From assembly GCF_027706725.1 (NCBI RefSeq), contig NZ_JAQFWQ010000047.1, positions 1-48,547 of the forward strand: a DNA stretch of 48,547 bases, read 5' to 3'. Shown piece by piece: positions 18,406 through 27,095 of this stretch. The notes under the pieces were generated by a model. That model saw only the letters and a program-made list of their open reading frames with translations, had not been told where the DNA came from and made no database searches. A program made the position numbers and the translations under genes. Origin of the DNA: Nocardiopsis endophytica (GTDB taxonomy: Bacteria; Actinomycetota; Actinomycetes; Streptosporangiales; Streptosporangiaceae). Every line of letters begins with the position of its first letter. The first letter of the stretch is position 1.

Positions 18406-19002
18406 TCAGCCGACCGGCTCCGCCGCGGCGTTGGACTGCAGCGCGTACCGGAGCAGGGTCTTGAGCACCGCGCCGCCGGAGGTGCGGTCCCGGGCGTCGA
18501 AGTCGACGATGGGCACGTCCGGGCTCACCTCCAGCGCCTCGCGCACCTGGTCGGCGCTGAAGTCGAGGCGGCCGTCGAACTTGTTCAGCGCCACGATGTA
18601 GGGGATGCGCCGGTTGGTCTCGAAGTAGTCCACGGCGTCGAAGCTGTCGGCGAGCCTGCGGCAGTCGACCACCACGACCGCGCCCACCGCGCCGCGGATC
18701 AGGTCGTCCCACATGAACCAGAACCGCGCCTGGCCGGGCGTGCCGAACATGTACATGATGAGTTGCTGGTCGACGGTGATCCGGCCGAAGTCCATCGCGA
18801 CGGTGGTGGTCACCTTGGTCGGCGTCGCGGACAGGTCGTCGTGGTCGACGCTGGCCTCGGTCATGACCGCCTCGGTGGTCACCGGCGGGATCTCGCTGAC
18901 GGAGCCGACGAGCGTGGTCTTGCCGGCGCCGAACCCTCCGGCGACCACGATCTTCGTCGACATCTTCGTCCGGGCGTCACTGGAAAAGTCGTTCGAGACC
19001 AC
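18406..19002 (-). CDS. cvnD: Conservon small GTP/ATP-binding protein CvnD
   Basis: A 198-residue Ras-like P-loop protein of actinobacterial conservons. Walker A is GGFGAGKTT near residues 22-30, a switch/G3-like stretch is FGTPGQARF, and NKFD matches the base-recognition motif. Conservon G proteins cycle nucleotide and associate with CvnA, B and C in a membrane-proximal signalling complex. The GTG start at 19002 (MVSNDF) follows GAGAGGG and overlaps the end of cvnC by 26 nt, implying translational coupling. An internal ATG (MSTKIVV) is a possible alternative start. Confidence 0.93.
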   Translation of the reverse strand: MVSNDFSSDARTKMSTKIVVAGGFGAGKTTLVGSVSEIPPVTTEAVMTEASVDHDDLSATPTKVTTTVAMDFGRITVDQQLIMYMFGTPGQARFWFMWDDLIRGAVGAVVVVDCRRLADSFDAVDYFETNRRIPYIVALNKFDGRLDFSADQVREALEVSPDVPIVDFDARDRTSGGAVLKTLLRYALQSNAAAEPVG

Positions 19003-19339
19003 GGAGAGCCCTCTCGAGAACCTGGTTTTCCGACGGGCTGGAGCCCGTGATGGTGGGGTGGATGTACACGAGGCCCAGCTCGGCGAGGTCGCTGAGCAGC
19101 ACCTGGGCGACCCCCAGCGGGATCTTCAGCTCGGCCGAGACCTCGGCGACCGACCGCGTCTCCCGGCAGAGCAGGTAGATGTCCTGGGACTCGGGCATCA
19201 GGTTCTCGGGCGGGTCGTGGCCCGGGTCCCCGGTGGACACGAGCGTCTGCACCATGAGCGGATGCCGCGACCGGGTCCGCCCACCGGTGAAGGTGAAGGA
19301 GCGGATCCGTGTGCCGCCCCTGCGCCTGCGGTTGCTCAT
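18977..19339 (-). CDS. cvnC: DUF742 family protein CvnC
   Basis: A 120-residue DUF742 protein. The basic N-terminus (MSNRRRRGGTRIRSFTFTGGRTR) is followed by a winged-helix-like stretch (YLLCRETRSVAEVSAELKIP, then VLLSDLAELGLVYIH) typical of CvnC. It is a conserved conservon subunit with no known catalysis. It overlaps cvnD and follows cvnB by 45 nt. Confidence 0.92.
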   Translation of the reverse strand: MSNRRRRGGTRIRSFTFTGGRTRSRHPLMVQTLVSTGDPGHDPPENLMPESQDIYLLCRETRSVAEVSAELKIPLGVAQVLLSDLAELGLVYIHPTITGSSPSENQVLERALRGLERLFQ

Positions 19340-19384
19340 AACAGTGGCATCCTCTTCATGTTCCGTGCCGTCCGCGCCACCGGT

Positions 19385-19810
19385 TCACTTCCCGACGACC
19401 TCGCGCAGCTCCGTGCGGAGCTGCGGGGTGAGCACATGCGCGACGCGCTCGACCAGGCGTGTCATCTCATAGGCGACGACGTTCATCTGCGCCCGCCGGT
19501 CGCTCAGCACGGCCAGGCAGGACCCGTCGCTGATGGCCATCACGATCAGGTGCCCCTCGCGCATCCGCACGATGAGCGACTGGCACTCGCCCTTGTCGAA
19601 GAGCTTGGAGCCGCCCAGGGCCAGGCTCTGCAGACCGCTGGCGATGGCGGCGAGCTGCTCGGCGTGCTCCCCGGGGAAGTCCCGGGAGGCGGTCAGCAGC
19701 AGGCCGTCCGAGGAGACGACGATCGCGTGCTCGGCCCCGTGGGTGTCGCGGACGAAGTTGGAGACGAGGAAGGAGAAGTCCTCGGCGCTCACGGTCAACT
19801 GCTCGTTCAT
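19385..19810 (-). CDS. cvnB: Roadblock/LC7 domain protein CvnB
   Basis: A 141-residue roadblock/LC7 protein with the usual conservon pattern (NFVRDTHGAEHAIVVSSDG, then EHAEQLAAIASGLQSLA). In other systems this fold regulates small G proteins, consistent with pairing to CvnD. It lies 76 nt after cvnA and 45 nt before cvnC in one operon. Full family length with no signs of damage. Confidence 0.94.
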   Translation of the reverse strand: MNEQLTVSAEDFSFLVSNFVRDTHGAEHAIVVSSDGLLLTASRDFPGEHAEQLAAIASGLQSLALGGSKLFDKGECQSLIVRMREGHLIVMAISDGSCLAVLSDRRAQMNVVAYEMTRLVERVAHVLTPQLRTELREVVGK

Positions 19811-19886
19811 GGGTGTATCCGCCTCTTGTCAGCAGTGGTCTGGGGTCCGTGCGGCGCGGGGCCGCCGGCGGCGGCCGGGTGCCCGC

Positions 19887-21500
19887 TCACTCCTTCTCCC
19901 GGAACGCCGCCTGCTCGCCCTCGAGGAAGCCGCCGAGCTCGTCGCGGATCCGGGCGGCGCGGTCCTCCACCGAGCCCTCCTCGGAGCGGCCGTGGTGCCG
20001 GCCCCCGGGGGCGGCGGCCGCGTTGTCCTCGGCCGCCAGGTCCTGGGCGATCTGCTGGAGCATCGCGGCCTTGGCCGGGTCGCGGTGGGCGCTGCGCCGC
20101 GGCAGGCCCGCATCGGTGATCGCGGACTGCGGTGCCTCCCCGGGCGGCGGCGCCGGACGCGCCGGGGGGTACTGCTGCGGGCGGGGCGGCAGCGACGGGG
20201 TGTTGCGGCTGGCCGTCATGCCCTTGCCGCGCTCGGGGCGGGGCCCCTTGTCGGTGAGCAGGGTCGCCGGGACGACCGCGTAGGCGCTGACACCGCGGAA
20301 GGCGCGCGCCTCCAGCTGGACGGTGAGCCCGTGCCGGTAGGCGATGCGGCTGGCGACGTACAGGCCCATATGGCGCAGGGCGCGCTGGTCGAGCCGGGGC
20401 GGCCCGGTGAGCCGGGAGTTGAGGTCGGTGACCTCCTCGCGGGGCAGGCCCACGCCCTCGTCCTCGACGATGTAGAGCAGGCCGCCGTCGGCCATGGGCT
20501 GGGCGCTGATCACGACCTGGGCGTGCTCGGGCGAGTGCTGGGTGGCGTTGTCCAGCAGTTCGGCCAGCAGGTGGCTGATGTCGTCGGCGGCGGTGCCCAC
20601 CACGTACCCGTTGGGCAGGCGACCCACCTGGACGCGCGGGTAGTCCTTGATCTCGGAGATGGCGGCGCGGGCGACGTCCAGGACCGAGACCGGCTCCTCG
20701 TCGGGCTCGACGGTGGTCTGGTCGGTCAGCAGCAGCAGGTTCTCGCTGTGCCGCCGCATCCGGGTGGCGAGGTTGTCGATCTCGAACAGCCGGTCCATCA
20801 GGCTGGGGTCGTCGGCGGTGTCCTCAAGCTCCTCGACCGTGGCCAGCAGCGCGTCGACCAGGTTCAGGTCGCGCATCGCCATCCCGGCCATGAAGTCGGT
20901 CATGCGCACCGTGTCGTGGCGCACCGCCGTGGCCGTCCCCCCGCCGTTGAACGCGCCCCCGTCGGGGTGGCCGCCGGGGAGGCCGCCGTGGGCGGCGCCG
21001 AAGGGCTGTCCGGGGCCGCCGACCGGGACCGGGCCCTGGGCCGCGGGGACGCCGCGCCCCTGCGAGGGGCGGAGTCCGCCGCCGGGGGGCGTCTGCGGGC
21101 GCGCGTAGCCGCCGGCGCCGGGGACGCCGGCCCCGGGGGCGCCGTGCCCGAGGGCTGGGCCCCCGGGGGGCGGCCCACTGGACGGGGGGTGCGCCTGCGG
21201 CGCCGGGTCGGGGACCGCGTAGGGCGACGGCGCGGCCGACCACTGGGCGGGGTCGGCGGGACGGTCGCTCGGGCGGTCGGCCGCGGGGTCCGCGTACTCG
21301 ACGGCGTCGGCCGCGGGCCGCTCGGCGGCGGGCGCGGGGGCGGCGGGATCGGCCACCGGGTCCGGATCCCTGCGGGCCAGGCCCATGCGGGCCATGAGCC
21401 GGCGGAACCGCCCGGGCTGCCTGTGACGTGCGTTGTCGTTCGTCATCATGTGCGCTAACGGGTTGCCATCGCGACCTGGCGGTGACGGCGCGTGTGCCAC
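19887..21500 (-). CDS. cvnA: Sensor histidine kinase-like ATPase CvnA, apparently cytosolic
   Basis: A 537-residue first subunit of the conservon. The middle holds a dimerisation helix (RMRRHSENLLLL) and an HATPase domain with N-box AELLDNATQHSP and G1 box EDEGVGLP. Many CvnA proteins have two membrane helices around an extracellular sensor. Here residues 1-190 are instead a Pro/Gly/Ala-rich tail with no hydrophobic segment, so the protein looks soluble. The C-terminus is also disordered (Pro-rich, then acidic). The GTG at 21500 has AGAGGAG 7 nt upstream. An in-frame ATG (MMTNDNARH) lies 17 codons later. First gene of cvnABCD-monooxygenase. Confidence 0.9.
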   Translation of the reverse strand: MAHAPSPPGRDGNPLAHMMTNDNARHRQPGRFRRLMARMGLARRDPDPVADPAAPAPAAERPAADAVEYADPAADRPSDRPADPAQWSAAPSPYAVPDPAPQAHPPSSGPPPGGPALGHGAPGAGVPGAGGYARPQTPPGGGLRPSQGRGVPAAQGPVPVGGPGQPFGAAHGGLPGGHPDGGAFNGGGTATAVRHDTVRMTDFMAGMAMRDLNLVDALLATVEELEDTADDPSLMDRLFEIDNLATRMRRHSENLLLLTDQTTVEPDEEPVSVLDVARAAISEIKDYPRVQVGRLPNGYVVGTAADDISHLLAELLDNATQHSPEHAQVVISAQPMADGGLLYIVEDEGVGLPREEVTDLNSRLTGPPRLDQRALRHMGLYVASRIAYRHGLTVQLEARAFRGVSAYAVVPATLLTDKGPRPERGKGMTASRNTPSLPPRPQQYPPARPAPPPGEAPQSAITDAGLPRRSAHRDPAKAAMLQQIAQDLAAEDNAAAAPGGRHHGRSEEGSVEDRAARIRDELGGFLEGEQAAFREKE

Positions 21501-22099
21501 AACACGTCTCCTCTAACAGGTGGGGCGAGCTAGGGGCCGCGGGGTCGCTCGCCGCGCTCAAGGGGGGCGAGCGCCGCGGCACCGCGGGTGGAACCGTCGG
21601 GGTGGGAACGGGGGTGTCGGCCATTCCGCCCCGCTGGGAAAGCGGCCTCCGATCACAGGGGATATTTCGCACACCGAAGTCGGGGTTTCGGTCGAACCAT
21701 CGGCGTTCGACCGATTCGATGGCCCACGATAGCAAGCACGACACGCCCGCATCAGGAAAACGAAGAGAATCCTGAGAACTCTCAAAGCCCCAGGCCACAG
21801 GGGTTCCAGACCAGAACCGGAACCCTGTCGCCCCACTTCACACCTTTCACCGGGAACGCACCCCTTGCATTCCCCTCCGACCCGACTCCTACGAAGTGGA
21901 TTAGTCGTCACGACATCGGTCGCCGAATGCGAAACCACCATCTTCCGGACAGAGAAACCCGCCCCGGCCGGAAATTCCGGTCGGGGCGGGCGGTACGGGT
22001 TCGGCGGTGCCGTTCGGCGGCTCAGGCTCGGCGGCGCGGATGCTGCTGCGCCGGTCGGACGGCCGCCCCGGTCACCGGGCTCCGGTCACGGGACCCCGG
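21501..22099. other. Intergenic region upstream of cvnA
   Basis: No convincing gene is seen in these 599 bases. The part near 21,620-21,960 is AT-richer than its surroundings and probably holds the cvnA promoter, but I could not choose a -35/-10 pair. The right end holds 14-bp degenerate repeats just after the stop of the next gene (minus strand: TGACCGGGGTCCCG, TGACCGGAGCCCGG, TGACCGGGGCGG) and a terminator hairpin. Confidence 0.6.
21955..21990 (-). terminator. Terminator of the wall-anchored protein gene
   Basis: A 16-bp stem with one G-T pair (CCCGCCCCGGCCGGAA and its complement, 1-nt loop, 21958-21990) is followed on the minus strand by TTTCTC. It lies about 110 nt after the stop at 22100. 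The T-run is short. Confidence 0.6.
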
Positions 22100-23638
22100 T
22101 CATAGGGCTCCGTCCCCCTGGGCCCGCTTCCGACGCGCGGCGTAGACGGCCAGCGCACCGAGGGCGAGCAGGACCAGCCCCGCCGCGGCGAGCCCCCCGA
22201 TCGCGGGCCCGGTCAGCGCGAGCCCGCCGGCGTCCGGGGCGGGGGCGTCGTCACCGCCACCGGCACTGTCATCCCCTCCCCCGTCCGGCCCGGGGCCCGG
22301 GCCAGGACCGTCGGTCGGTTCCGGCGTAGGAGTCGGGGTCGGGGTTGGCGTTGGGGTCGGCTCCGGCGTCGGAGTCGGGGTCGGATCATCGTCCGAGTCG
22401 GTGGGGCTCGGCGACGGCGTCGGGTCGGGGCTCGGAGAGACCGTCGGAGACGGACTCGGCGTCGGCGACGGCGTCGGGTCGGGGCTCGGAGAGACCGACG
22501 GGCTCGGAGAGACCGAATGACTCGGGCTCGGACTCGGGCTCGGGCTCGGCGCAGGCTCGGTGCACTCCGGCAGGTCGCCGTTGAACGGATAGGCGTGCAA
22601 CTCCTGCCCGCCGCCGCCCCCGGCGGACTCGTGGGTCAGGGAACCGGCCGTGAAGAAGCGGCCGTTGGTGCCCGGCAGCGACAGGTTGGTCATGCTGTCG
22701 GGGTTGCCGACCAGCACGCTGCCCTGGAACTGTCCGCTCCCCTGGAGGTTCACGGTGGTGGCGTCCGGGAAGTTCCAGAGGATCCTCTCCCGGAGCCCGT
22801 CGGGGAGCGTGCCCATGTACGTGCCGATGGTGCGCTCGTCCCCGGTGACGTTGACCAGCACGGTCGCGTCGTTCGGGATGTCATTGAAGACGATGCCCTG
22901 GTCGCCGCCGTTCGTGTTGACCATGTCGAAGTCGACGTTGAACACCTGGAGGGAGGAGGTCCCGTCCCCGGTGAACACGGTCTGGTGCCCCTCGTTGACC
23001 GCCGTGCCGGTGGCCTCGCGCGGCTCTCCGTCAGGGTAGGCGTAGCAGTTGCTGGCCTCTTCCAGCTGCGAGCGGAGGTCCGCGTAGGGGGCGGCGGCGT
23101 CGGGGTCCTGGACCGCCGTCGGGCTCACGGTGCCCTGGAGGTCGCCTCCGTAGCGCACCACCCCGTGGACGCTCCCCTCCTCTGCGAGGAGCCGCTGGCC
23201 GTCGGCGACCGTGACGTTCCCGCCGACGGTGAGGAAGTCGGTCCCGTCGTCGGGCGGCACCCGCGACCCGACGCCGACGATGCCGACGTTGTAGACCTGC
23301 GAGACACCCGAGCTCTTGTTCTGGTCGAAGTCGCCGAGGACGACGATCTTCCCCTCGGCCTCGGCGGCGCCCTCACGGACGAGCATGTCGCCGCCGACGA
23401 AGATGTTGATCGAGTTGTCCCGCCCTTCGATGGGGCCGGAGTGCGGGTCCGAGTACTCGTCCGGGCAATCCCCTTGGCAGGGCCCGAGCCCACCGGGCAG
23501 GGTTGCGGCGACGCTGGTGAGCGCGAGCGACCCCGCGAGCACCGCGGCCCCGGCGGCCCCGGTCCCCAGGAGCCCCACGGCCCGCCACCTCATCGACCAC
23601 CGGCCCCGGCCGGTCTCGACGTCAACGTTGGTTCCCAT
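22100..23638 (-). CDS. Choice-of-anchor A family wall-anchored protein with LAxTG sorting signal
   Basis: A 512-residue secreted surface protein. The N-terminus has a basic stretch and a hydrophobic helix ([23 protein letters not shown]) as signal peptide. The body matches choice-of-anchor A proteins: [28 protein letters not shown], a VGGNVTV beta-helix-like strand, and the typical end [14 protein letters not shown] then [14 protein letters not shown] long Ser-Pro/Thr-Pro stalk follows, then LALTG, a hydrophobic helix and ARRKR, the arrangement recognised by class E sortases (LAxTG). It is probably fixed to peptidoglycan; its role is unknown, possibly adhesion or aerial surface. ATG 23638 was chosen because the signal peptide follows closely; the open frame extends 24 codons further upstream. 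Confidence 0.88.
   Translation of the reverse strand: MGTNVDVETGRGRWSMRWRAVGLLGTGAAGAAVLAGSLALTSVAATLPGGLGPCQGDCPDEYSDPHSGPIEGRDNSINIFVGGDMLVREGAAEAEGKIVVLGDFDQNKSSGVSQVYNVGIVGVGSRVPPDDGTDFLTVGGNVTVADGQRLLAEEGSVHGVVRYGGDLQGTVSPTAVQDPDAAAPYADLRSQLEEASNCYAYPDGEPREATGTAVNEGHQTVFTGDGTSSLQVFNVDFDMVNTNGGDQGIVFNDIPNDATVLVNVTGDERTIGTYMGTLPDGLRERILWNFPDATTVNLQGSGQFQGSVLVGNPDSMTNLSLPGTNGRFFTAGSLTHESAGGGGGQELHAYPFNGDLPECTEPAPSPSPSPSPSHSVSPSPSVSPSPDPTPSPTPSPSPTVSPSPDPTPSPSPTDSDDDPTPTPTPEPTPTPTPTPTPTPEPTDGPGPGPGPDGGGDDSAGGGDDAPAPDAGGLALTGPAIGGLAAAGLVLLALGALAVYAARRKRAQGDGAL
22311..22561 (-). repeat. Ser-Pro/Thr-Pro low-complexity stalk
   Basis: A run of short imperfect repeats on the plus strand (GGGCTCGGACTCGG and GTCGGGGTCGG types) encodes about 80 residues of SPSP, TPSP and TPTP. 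It forms the wall-spanning stalk of the anchored protein. Length variation between strains is likely at such repeats. Confidence 0.85.
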
Positions 23639-23799
23639 ACATTGAGCGTCACATTCATCACGGAACGTATTCACGCTCCACGACGCGGCGCGGGGTAAAT
23701 AGTTCCCCATCCCTCAGGGCCGGGCTCCGGCGCGTTCAGGGATTCTCAACGCGCGCGCCCGCGCACTAAGGTCTGAGCGTTCCGACCATTGAGGGTGCG

Positions 23800-25134
23800 A
23801 TGGACGATGGGGATCTCACTTCGCTGAGGAACGAGGCGCATAGGAACTCGGGGCCGGTGTTCCAGTTCAGGGACGTCCACGGGTCGCTCACACTCGTTCA
23901 GCGCGGGTCGCGGCTCGCCGTCGGGGCCGTGTTGGGGGTGCTGGGCCTCCTGCTCGTCCATGGGGTCGTGCTCGCCCGCTATGCCGAGTTCTACCGGACG
24001 CTCGGCGTCGGGCTCGGGGAGGTGCCGGTCGGGTACGGCGAATTCGTCGCCGCCACGGCCGAGGCCGTCGTCGTCGCGGCCACCGTCGTGGTCGTCCTGG
24101 TCGCCGCCTATGCCGCCGGGGCCGCGCTCATCGCCCCGGTCCCCTCACGCGCGCTCGTCGCACCGACGGCCGCTCTCACGACGCTCATCTACCTGGCCGG
24201 CATGGTCGCCGTCGTCTACGGAGCCGCCTACGCCGCGCTGCTCACCCGGCTTCCCGAAGGGGCGATCGACCTGGTCGCGACGCTCGCGGCCGCGGTGGTC
24301 GGACTGGGGTGGCTCGGCAGTGCGGCCCGGCTCATCAGGCGGGACAACGCCTACGCCTACCTGTCCGGGTGCGCGATCGGGGGCGCGGCGGCGGCCGTCG
24401 CCGCCGCCCCGGCCGTGGCCCTGCGCGTGTGGCTGCTCCCCCAGCCCTGGCCACTGCTGCTGTTCTTCACCGGGGCCGCCGCGACCTTCGCCGTCCTGCG
24501 ACGGTGGGCACGGGGGAGGACGGCCGTGGCGGCCACCGTCCCGGGTGGAGGCGACGGAGGTACCGACGGGGGCGGCGCGGGGGGCGATGACGGGGTCGGC
24601 GAGGGGGAGGACTCCGCGACGGCCCGGCCGCGCGACCTGCTGATGCGCCTCCTGCACGACCTGGTCCCCTTCTCTGATCCGCGGGACCTGTCGTCGCGCG
24701 TCCCCGGCGCCCAGGCGCGCCGGACGGTCGTCGCCCTCCTGGTCGGGGTCGGGCTGCTGGGCCTTCTTGGACTCGGCGGGTACATCCTGGCGGCCGGGAG
24801 CGCGGTCAACGCGGGGCTGGCCGTGCGCGAGTACGGCTACCTGCCGCCGGAGCGGTCCGCCCTGGCCCTGCCCAGGACCATCCGGCCGGTCCAGGTGTCC
24901 CCGGTCGGGGCGGGCACCGACCCGGCCGGGATCTGCGCGGCCCCCGAGCGGGCGGCGACGCTGATCGGCCGGGAGGACGGCGCCGCCTGGCTGCTCCTGC
25001 GCCCGGTGGAGGACGACGCGTTCCCGCCCGAGGTGGTGCCGGTGTCCACGGACGACTACGTCGTCCGCCTGCGCCCGGACAGCGGACTCGGCTCCGATCC
25101 GTGGACGGAACCGGTGTGCGTGCCGGAGGGGTGA
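23800..25134 (+). CDS. Hypothetical polytopic membrane protein
   Basis: A 444-residue protein of no family I recognise. Hydrophobic segments lie near residues 38-60, 88-112, 122-148, 158-178, 195-238 and 312-335. A Gly/Asp-rich loop near 247-272 probably lies in the cytosol, and a hydrophilic C-terminal domain of about 105 residues follows the last helix (with PVQVSPVGAGTDPAGICAAP). The ATG has GAGG 5 nt upstream. It is divergent from the wall-anchored gene and is followed 60 nt later by an SMI1-like gene in the same direction, so the two may be co-transcribed. Confidence 0.75.
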   Translation: MDDGDLTSLRNEAHRNSGPVFQFRDVHGSLTLVQRGSRLAVGAVLGVLGLLLVHGVVLARYAEFYRTLGVGLGEVPVGYGEFVAATAEAVVVAATVVVVLVAAYAAGAALIAPVPSRALVAPTAALTTLIYLAGMVAVVYGAAYAALLTRLPEGAIDLVATLAAAVVGLGWLGSAARLIRRDNAYAYLSGCAIGGAAAAVAAAPAVALRVWLLPQPWPLLLFFTGAAATFAVLRRWARGRTAVAATVPGGGDGGTDGGGAGGDDGVGEGEDSATARPRDLLMRLLHDLVPFSDPRDLSSRVPGAQARRTVVALLVGVGLLGLLGLGGYILAAGSAVNAGLAVREYGYLPPERSALALPRTIRPVQVSPVGAGTDPAGICAAPERAATLIGREDGAAWLLLRPVEDDAFPPEVVPVSTDDYVVRLRPDSGLGSDPWTEPVCVPEG

Positions 25135-25194
25135 GAAGAGAAAGGGGTGAGGGGAGCAGGGGAACGTGCCCTGCGGCCCCGCCGTCGGAGCGGT

Positions 25195-26259
25195 GTGAAC
25201 ACGGATCGACCCGGTACCGGAGAGCCCGCCGAGCGGCGGCACGCCCGCATCCACGCCAAGTACGCGCTGTTGGAGCGGCGCGGGCGGGCGGTGACCGCCG
25301 CCCGCAGGCCGCCGACGGCGGAGGCCACCGTGCGGGCATGCGAGGAGGCGCTGGGGATCGAACTCCCGGAGTCCTACCGGGCGTTCATCACCGGCGTCGC
25401 CGACGGGGTCGAGGCCTTCGGCGTCCGGGTCACCCCGCTGGCCAAGGCATGGCTGTGGGAGGAACCCGACGAATGGCCCGACCCCGCCTACGCTCGCGGC
25501 CCGTTCCCTCTCGCCCCCGGCGATGAGCTCGTCTTCACTCCCTTCGGAGGATCCGCCTACGCCCCTGGAAACGGACCCGCTTTCCCTTGGGAAGCCGACA
25601 CCCTGAGGGCCGCCGAGCCGTGGTGGGAGGAGGTGTTCGGCTGGCGCGAGGACGACCGGGGACGGGGCAACTACGACCTCTTCCCCGGTCTGCTGATGCT
25701 CGGTGAGCTGGGTTGCGGATACGCGATCAACATCGTGTTCAACGGGGAGGCGCAGGGCCGGGTGGTGTTCACATGGTGGAGGGAGGGGCCGCCCCTGTTC
25801 GCCCCCGAACCCGATCTGGCGGCCTGGTACGAGTCCTGGCTCGACCTGCTGCTGTGCGACGCGGTACCGGTGAGACGGCCGGGCCCTGCACTGCGCGTCC
25901 ACTCCCCGGGGACGCCCTCCGGCGCGCCGCTCGACGGGGCCGAGCGCGCCCGGGAGGTGCTGCTCGCGGCCACGTGCGGCGATGGACACGGTGGAGACGG
26001 CCTGACAGACGGGGCCGTGGAAGGTGCCCTCGCGGCCCTGCACACCGATACCGACCCCCGGGTGCGCCTCGCCGCGGTGTGCGCCCTGTCCCGCGGCCCG
26101 GACGGCGCCGACCGCCTCCTCACCGCCCTGCCCGGGACCGAGGGGGACCCCGCCGACCTGGCGCGCGCACTGCTCGCCGCGATGGCCGACCGCGGCGGGG
26201 TCAGTGCCGCACGCCCTCGCCCCCGCCCTCGTCGGGATTCCCGCCGGTCCGCGTCCTGA
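25195..26259 (+). CDS. SMI1/KNR4 family protein
   Basis: A 354-residue protein. The first part (ACEEALGIELPESYRAFITG, later LVFTPFGGSAY, LFPGLLMLGELGCGYAINIVFNG, then WYESWLDLLL) has the SMI1/KNR4 (SUKH) layout found in immunity proteins of contact-dependent toxins and in other bacterial roles. The C-terminal third (ALAALHTDTDPRVRLAAVCALSRGPDGADRLLTAL) looks like a short HEAT-type repeat pair. The GTG at 25195 with GGAG 4 nt upstream is preferred; an in-frame GTG at 25147 is possible. No toxin gene is visible beside it. The 3' end overlaps the convergent tetR gene by 59 nt. Confidence 0.8.
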   Translation: MNTDRPGTGEPAERRHARIHAKYALLERRGRAVTAARRPPTAEATVRACEEALGIELPESYRAFITGVADGVEAFGVRVTPLAKAWLWEEPDEWPDPAYARGPFPLAPGDELVFTPFGGSAYAPGNGPAFPWEADTLRAAEPWWEEVFGWREDDRGRGNYDLFPGLLMLGELGCGYAINIVFNGEAQGRVVFTWWREGPPLFAPEPDLAAWYESWLDLLLCDAVPVRRPGPALRVHSPGTPSGAPLDGAERAREVLLAATCGDGHGGDGLTDGAVEGALAALHTDTDPRVRLAAVCALSRGPDGADRLLTALPGTEGDPADLARALLAAMADRGGVSAARPRPRPRRDSRRSAS

Positions 26260-26878
26260 CCTTCTCGAAGATGCCCTCCAGGCCCGCCAGGAAGGCCTCC
26301 AGGGCCAGCTCGAAGCTGTCCTCGTCGATCTCGACGGCGTGCTCGGCCAGCTTGTGGGCCTGGAACAGGTTGGGGTACCGGTCCCGGTACACCTGGACGT
26401 CGTCGTCGAACCCGCGCGCGAAGGAGTTGATCGCGCCGCCCACCACCAGGTACTTCGTCGAGGCGCCGATCATCGTGGCGTGCCGGGGCGGCCAGCCGGC
26501 CGCCACCAGGCCGCCGTGGATCGCGTCCGCGCGGCGCAGCGCCTCCTCCCGGCGCCCCGGGCCCACGGCGATCACCGGGACCAGGTTGGGGTGGGCCGCC
26601 AGGGCCCGGCGGTAGGTGCGGGCCCACACCGTCAGCCCGTGCCGCCAGTCGCCGCTGTCGAAGCCGGACACGTCGACGCCCGCCATGATCCCGTTGGCGA
26701 TGTCGGCGAGCAGGTCGTCCTTGGTCCGGTAGTGGCTGTACAGGGAGGCCGCCTGCACGTCGAGCTCCTGGGCCAGCTTGCGCATGGACAGCCCTTCGAG
26801 GCCGTCGCGGTCCACCAGCCCGAGGGCGGCGTCCCGGATGCCCTCTCGGGTCAGCAGCGGGGTCTTCGGGCGGGCCAC
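26201..26878 (-). CDS. TetR family transcriptional regulator
   Basis: A 225-residue repressor. The N-terminal HTH is LVDRDGLEGLSMRKLAQELDVQAASLYSHYRTKDDLLADI, the TetR signature; the rest is a helical ligand-binding domain with an acidic C-terminus. The GTG start at 26878 has GAGGACGAGGA directly upstream. It is divergent from an acyl-CoA dehydrogenase gene whose promoter region carries a 19-bp palindrome, so it probably represses that gene and responds to an acyl-CoA or related ligand (inference). Confidence 0.92.
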   Translation of the reverse strand: MARPKTPLLTREGIRDAALGLVDRDGLEGLSMRKLAQELDVQAASLYSHYRTKDDLLADIANGIMAGVDVSGFDSGDWRHGLTVWARTYRRALAAHPNLVPVIAVGPGRREEALRRADAIHGGLVAAGWPPRHATMIGASTKYLVVGGAINSFARGFDDDVQVYRDRYPNLFQAHKLAEHAVEIDEDSFELALEAFLAGLEGIFEKVRTRTGGNPDEGGGEGVRH

Positions 26879-27059
26879 TCCTCGTCCTCTCGGTCGGTCC
26901 CTGCCGGTTCCGTCGTGCGCCGGTCCGGTCGCACGCCGCCTCGGCGCGGCGCGCCGTGTGCGGGTACCGAACGATCCTGCCATGCCCGGCGCGGTCCCGC
27001 CCGCCGTGCCCGGCGCGGTACCCCCTTGCGGCGCGGGGAAAGGAGGTCTACGGTCGAGT

Positions 27060-27078
27060 AACCGAACACTGTTAGGTT
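27060..27078. promoter_or_regulatory. Putative TetR operator before the acyl-CoA dehydrogenase gene
   Basis: AACCGAACACTGTTAGGTT is a 19-bp palindrome around a central C with a single mismatched pair. It ends 17 bp before the dehydrogenase ATG, overlapping the likely transcription start, and lies in the divergent intergenic region with the TetR gene. Size and symmetry are typical of TetR sites. Confidence 0.65.
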
Positions 27079-27095
27079 CAGAAGGGAGCACGGCC

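Noticed and set aside
22311-22561. CRISPR-like regular short repeats
   Set aside because: Repeats are codon-level SP/TP coding repeats without spacers; no cas genes are nearby.
24145-26043. Minus-strand frame of 632 codons across the membrane protein and SMI1 genes
   Set aside because: Crosses two plus-strand genes with convincing proteins and ribosome binding sites; no motifs of its own.
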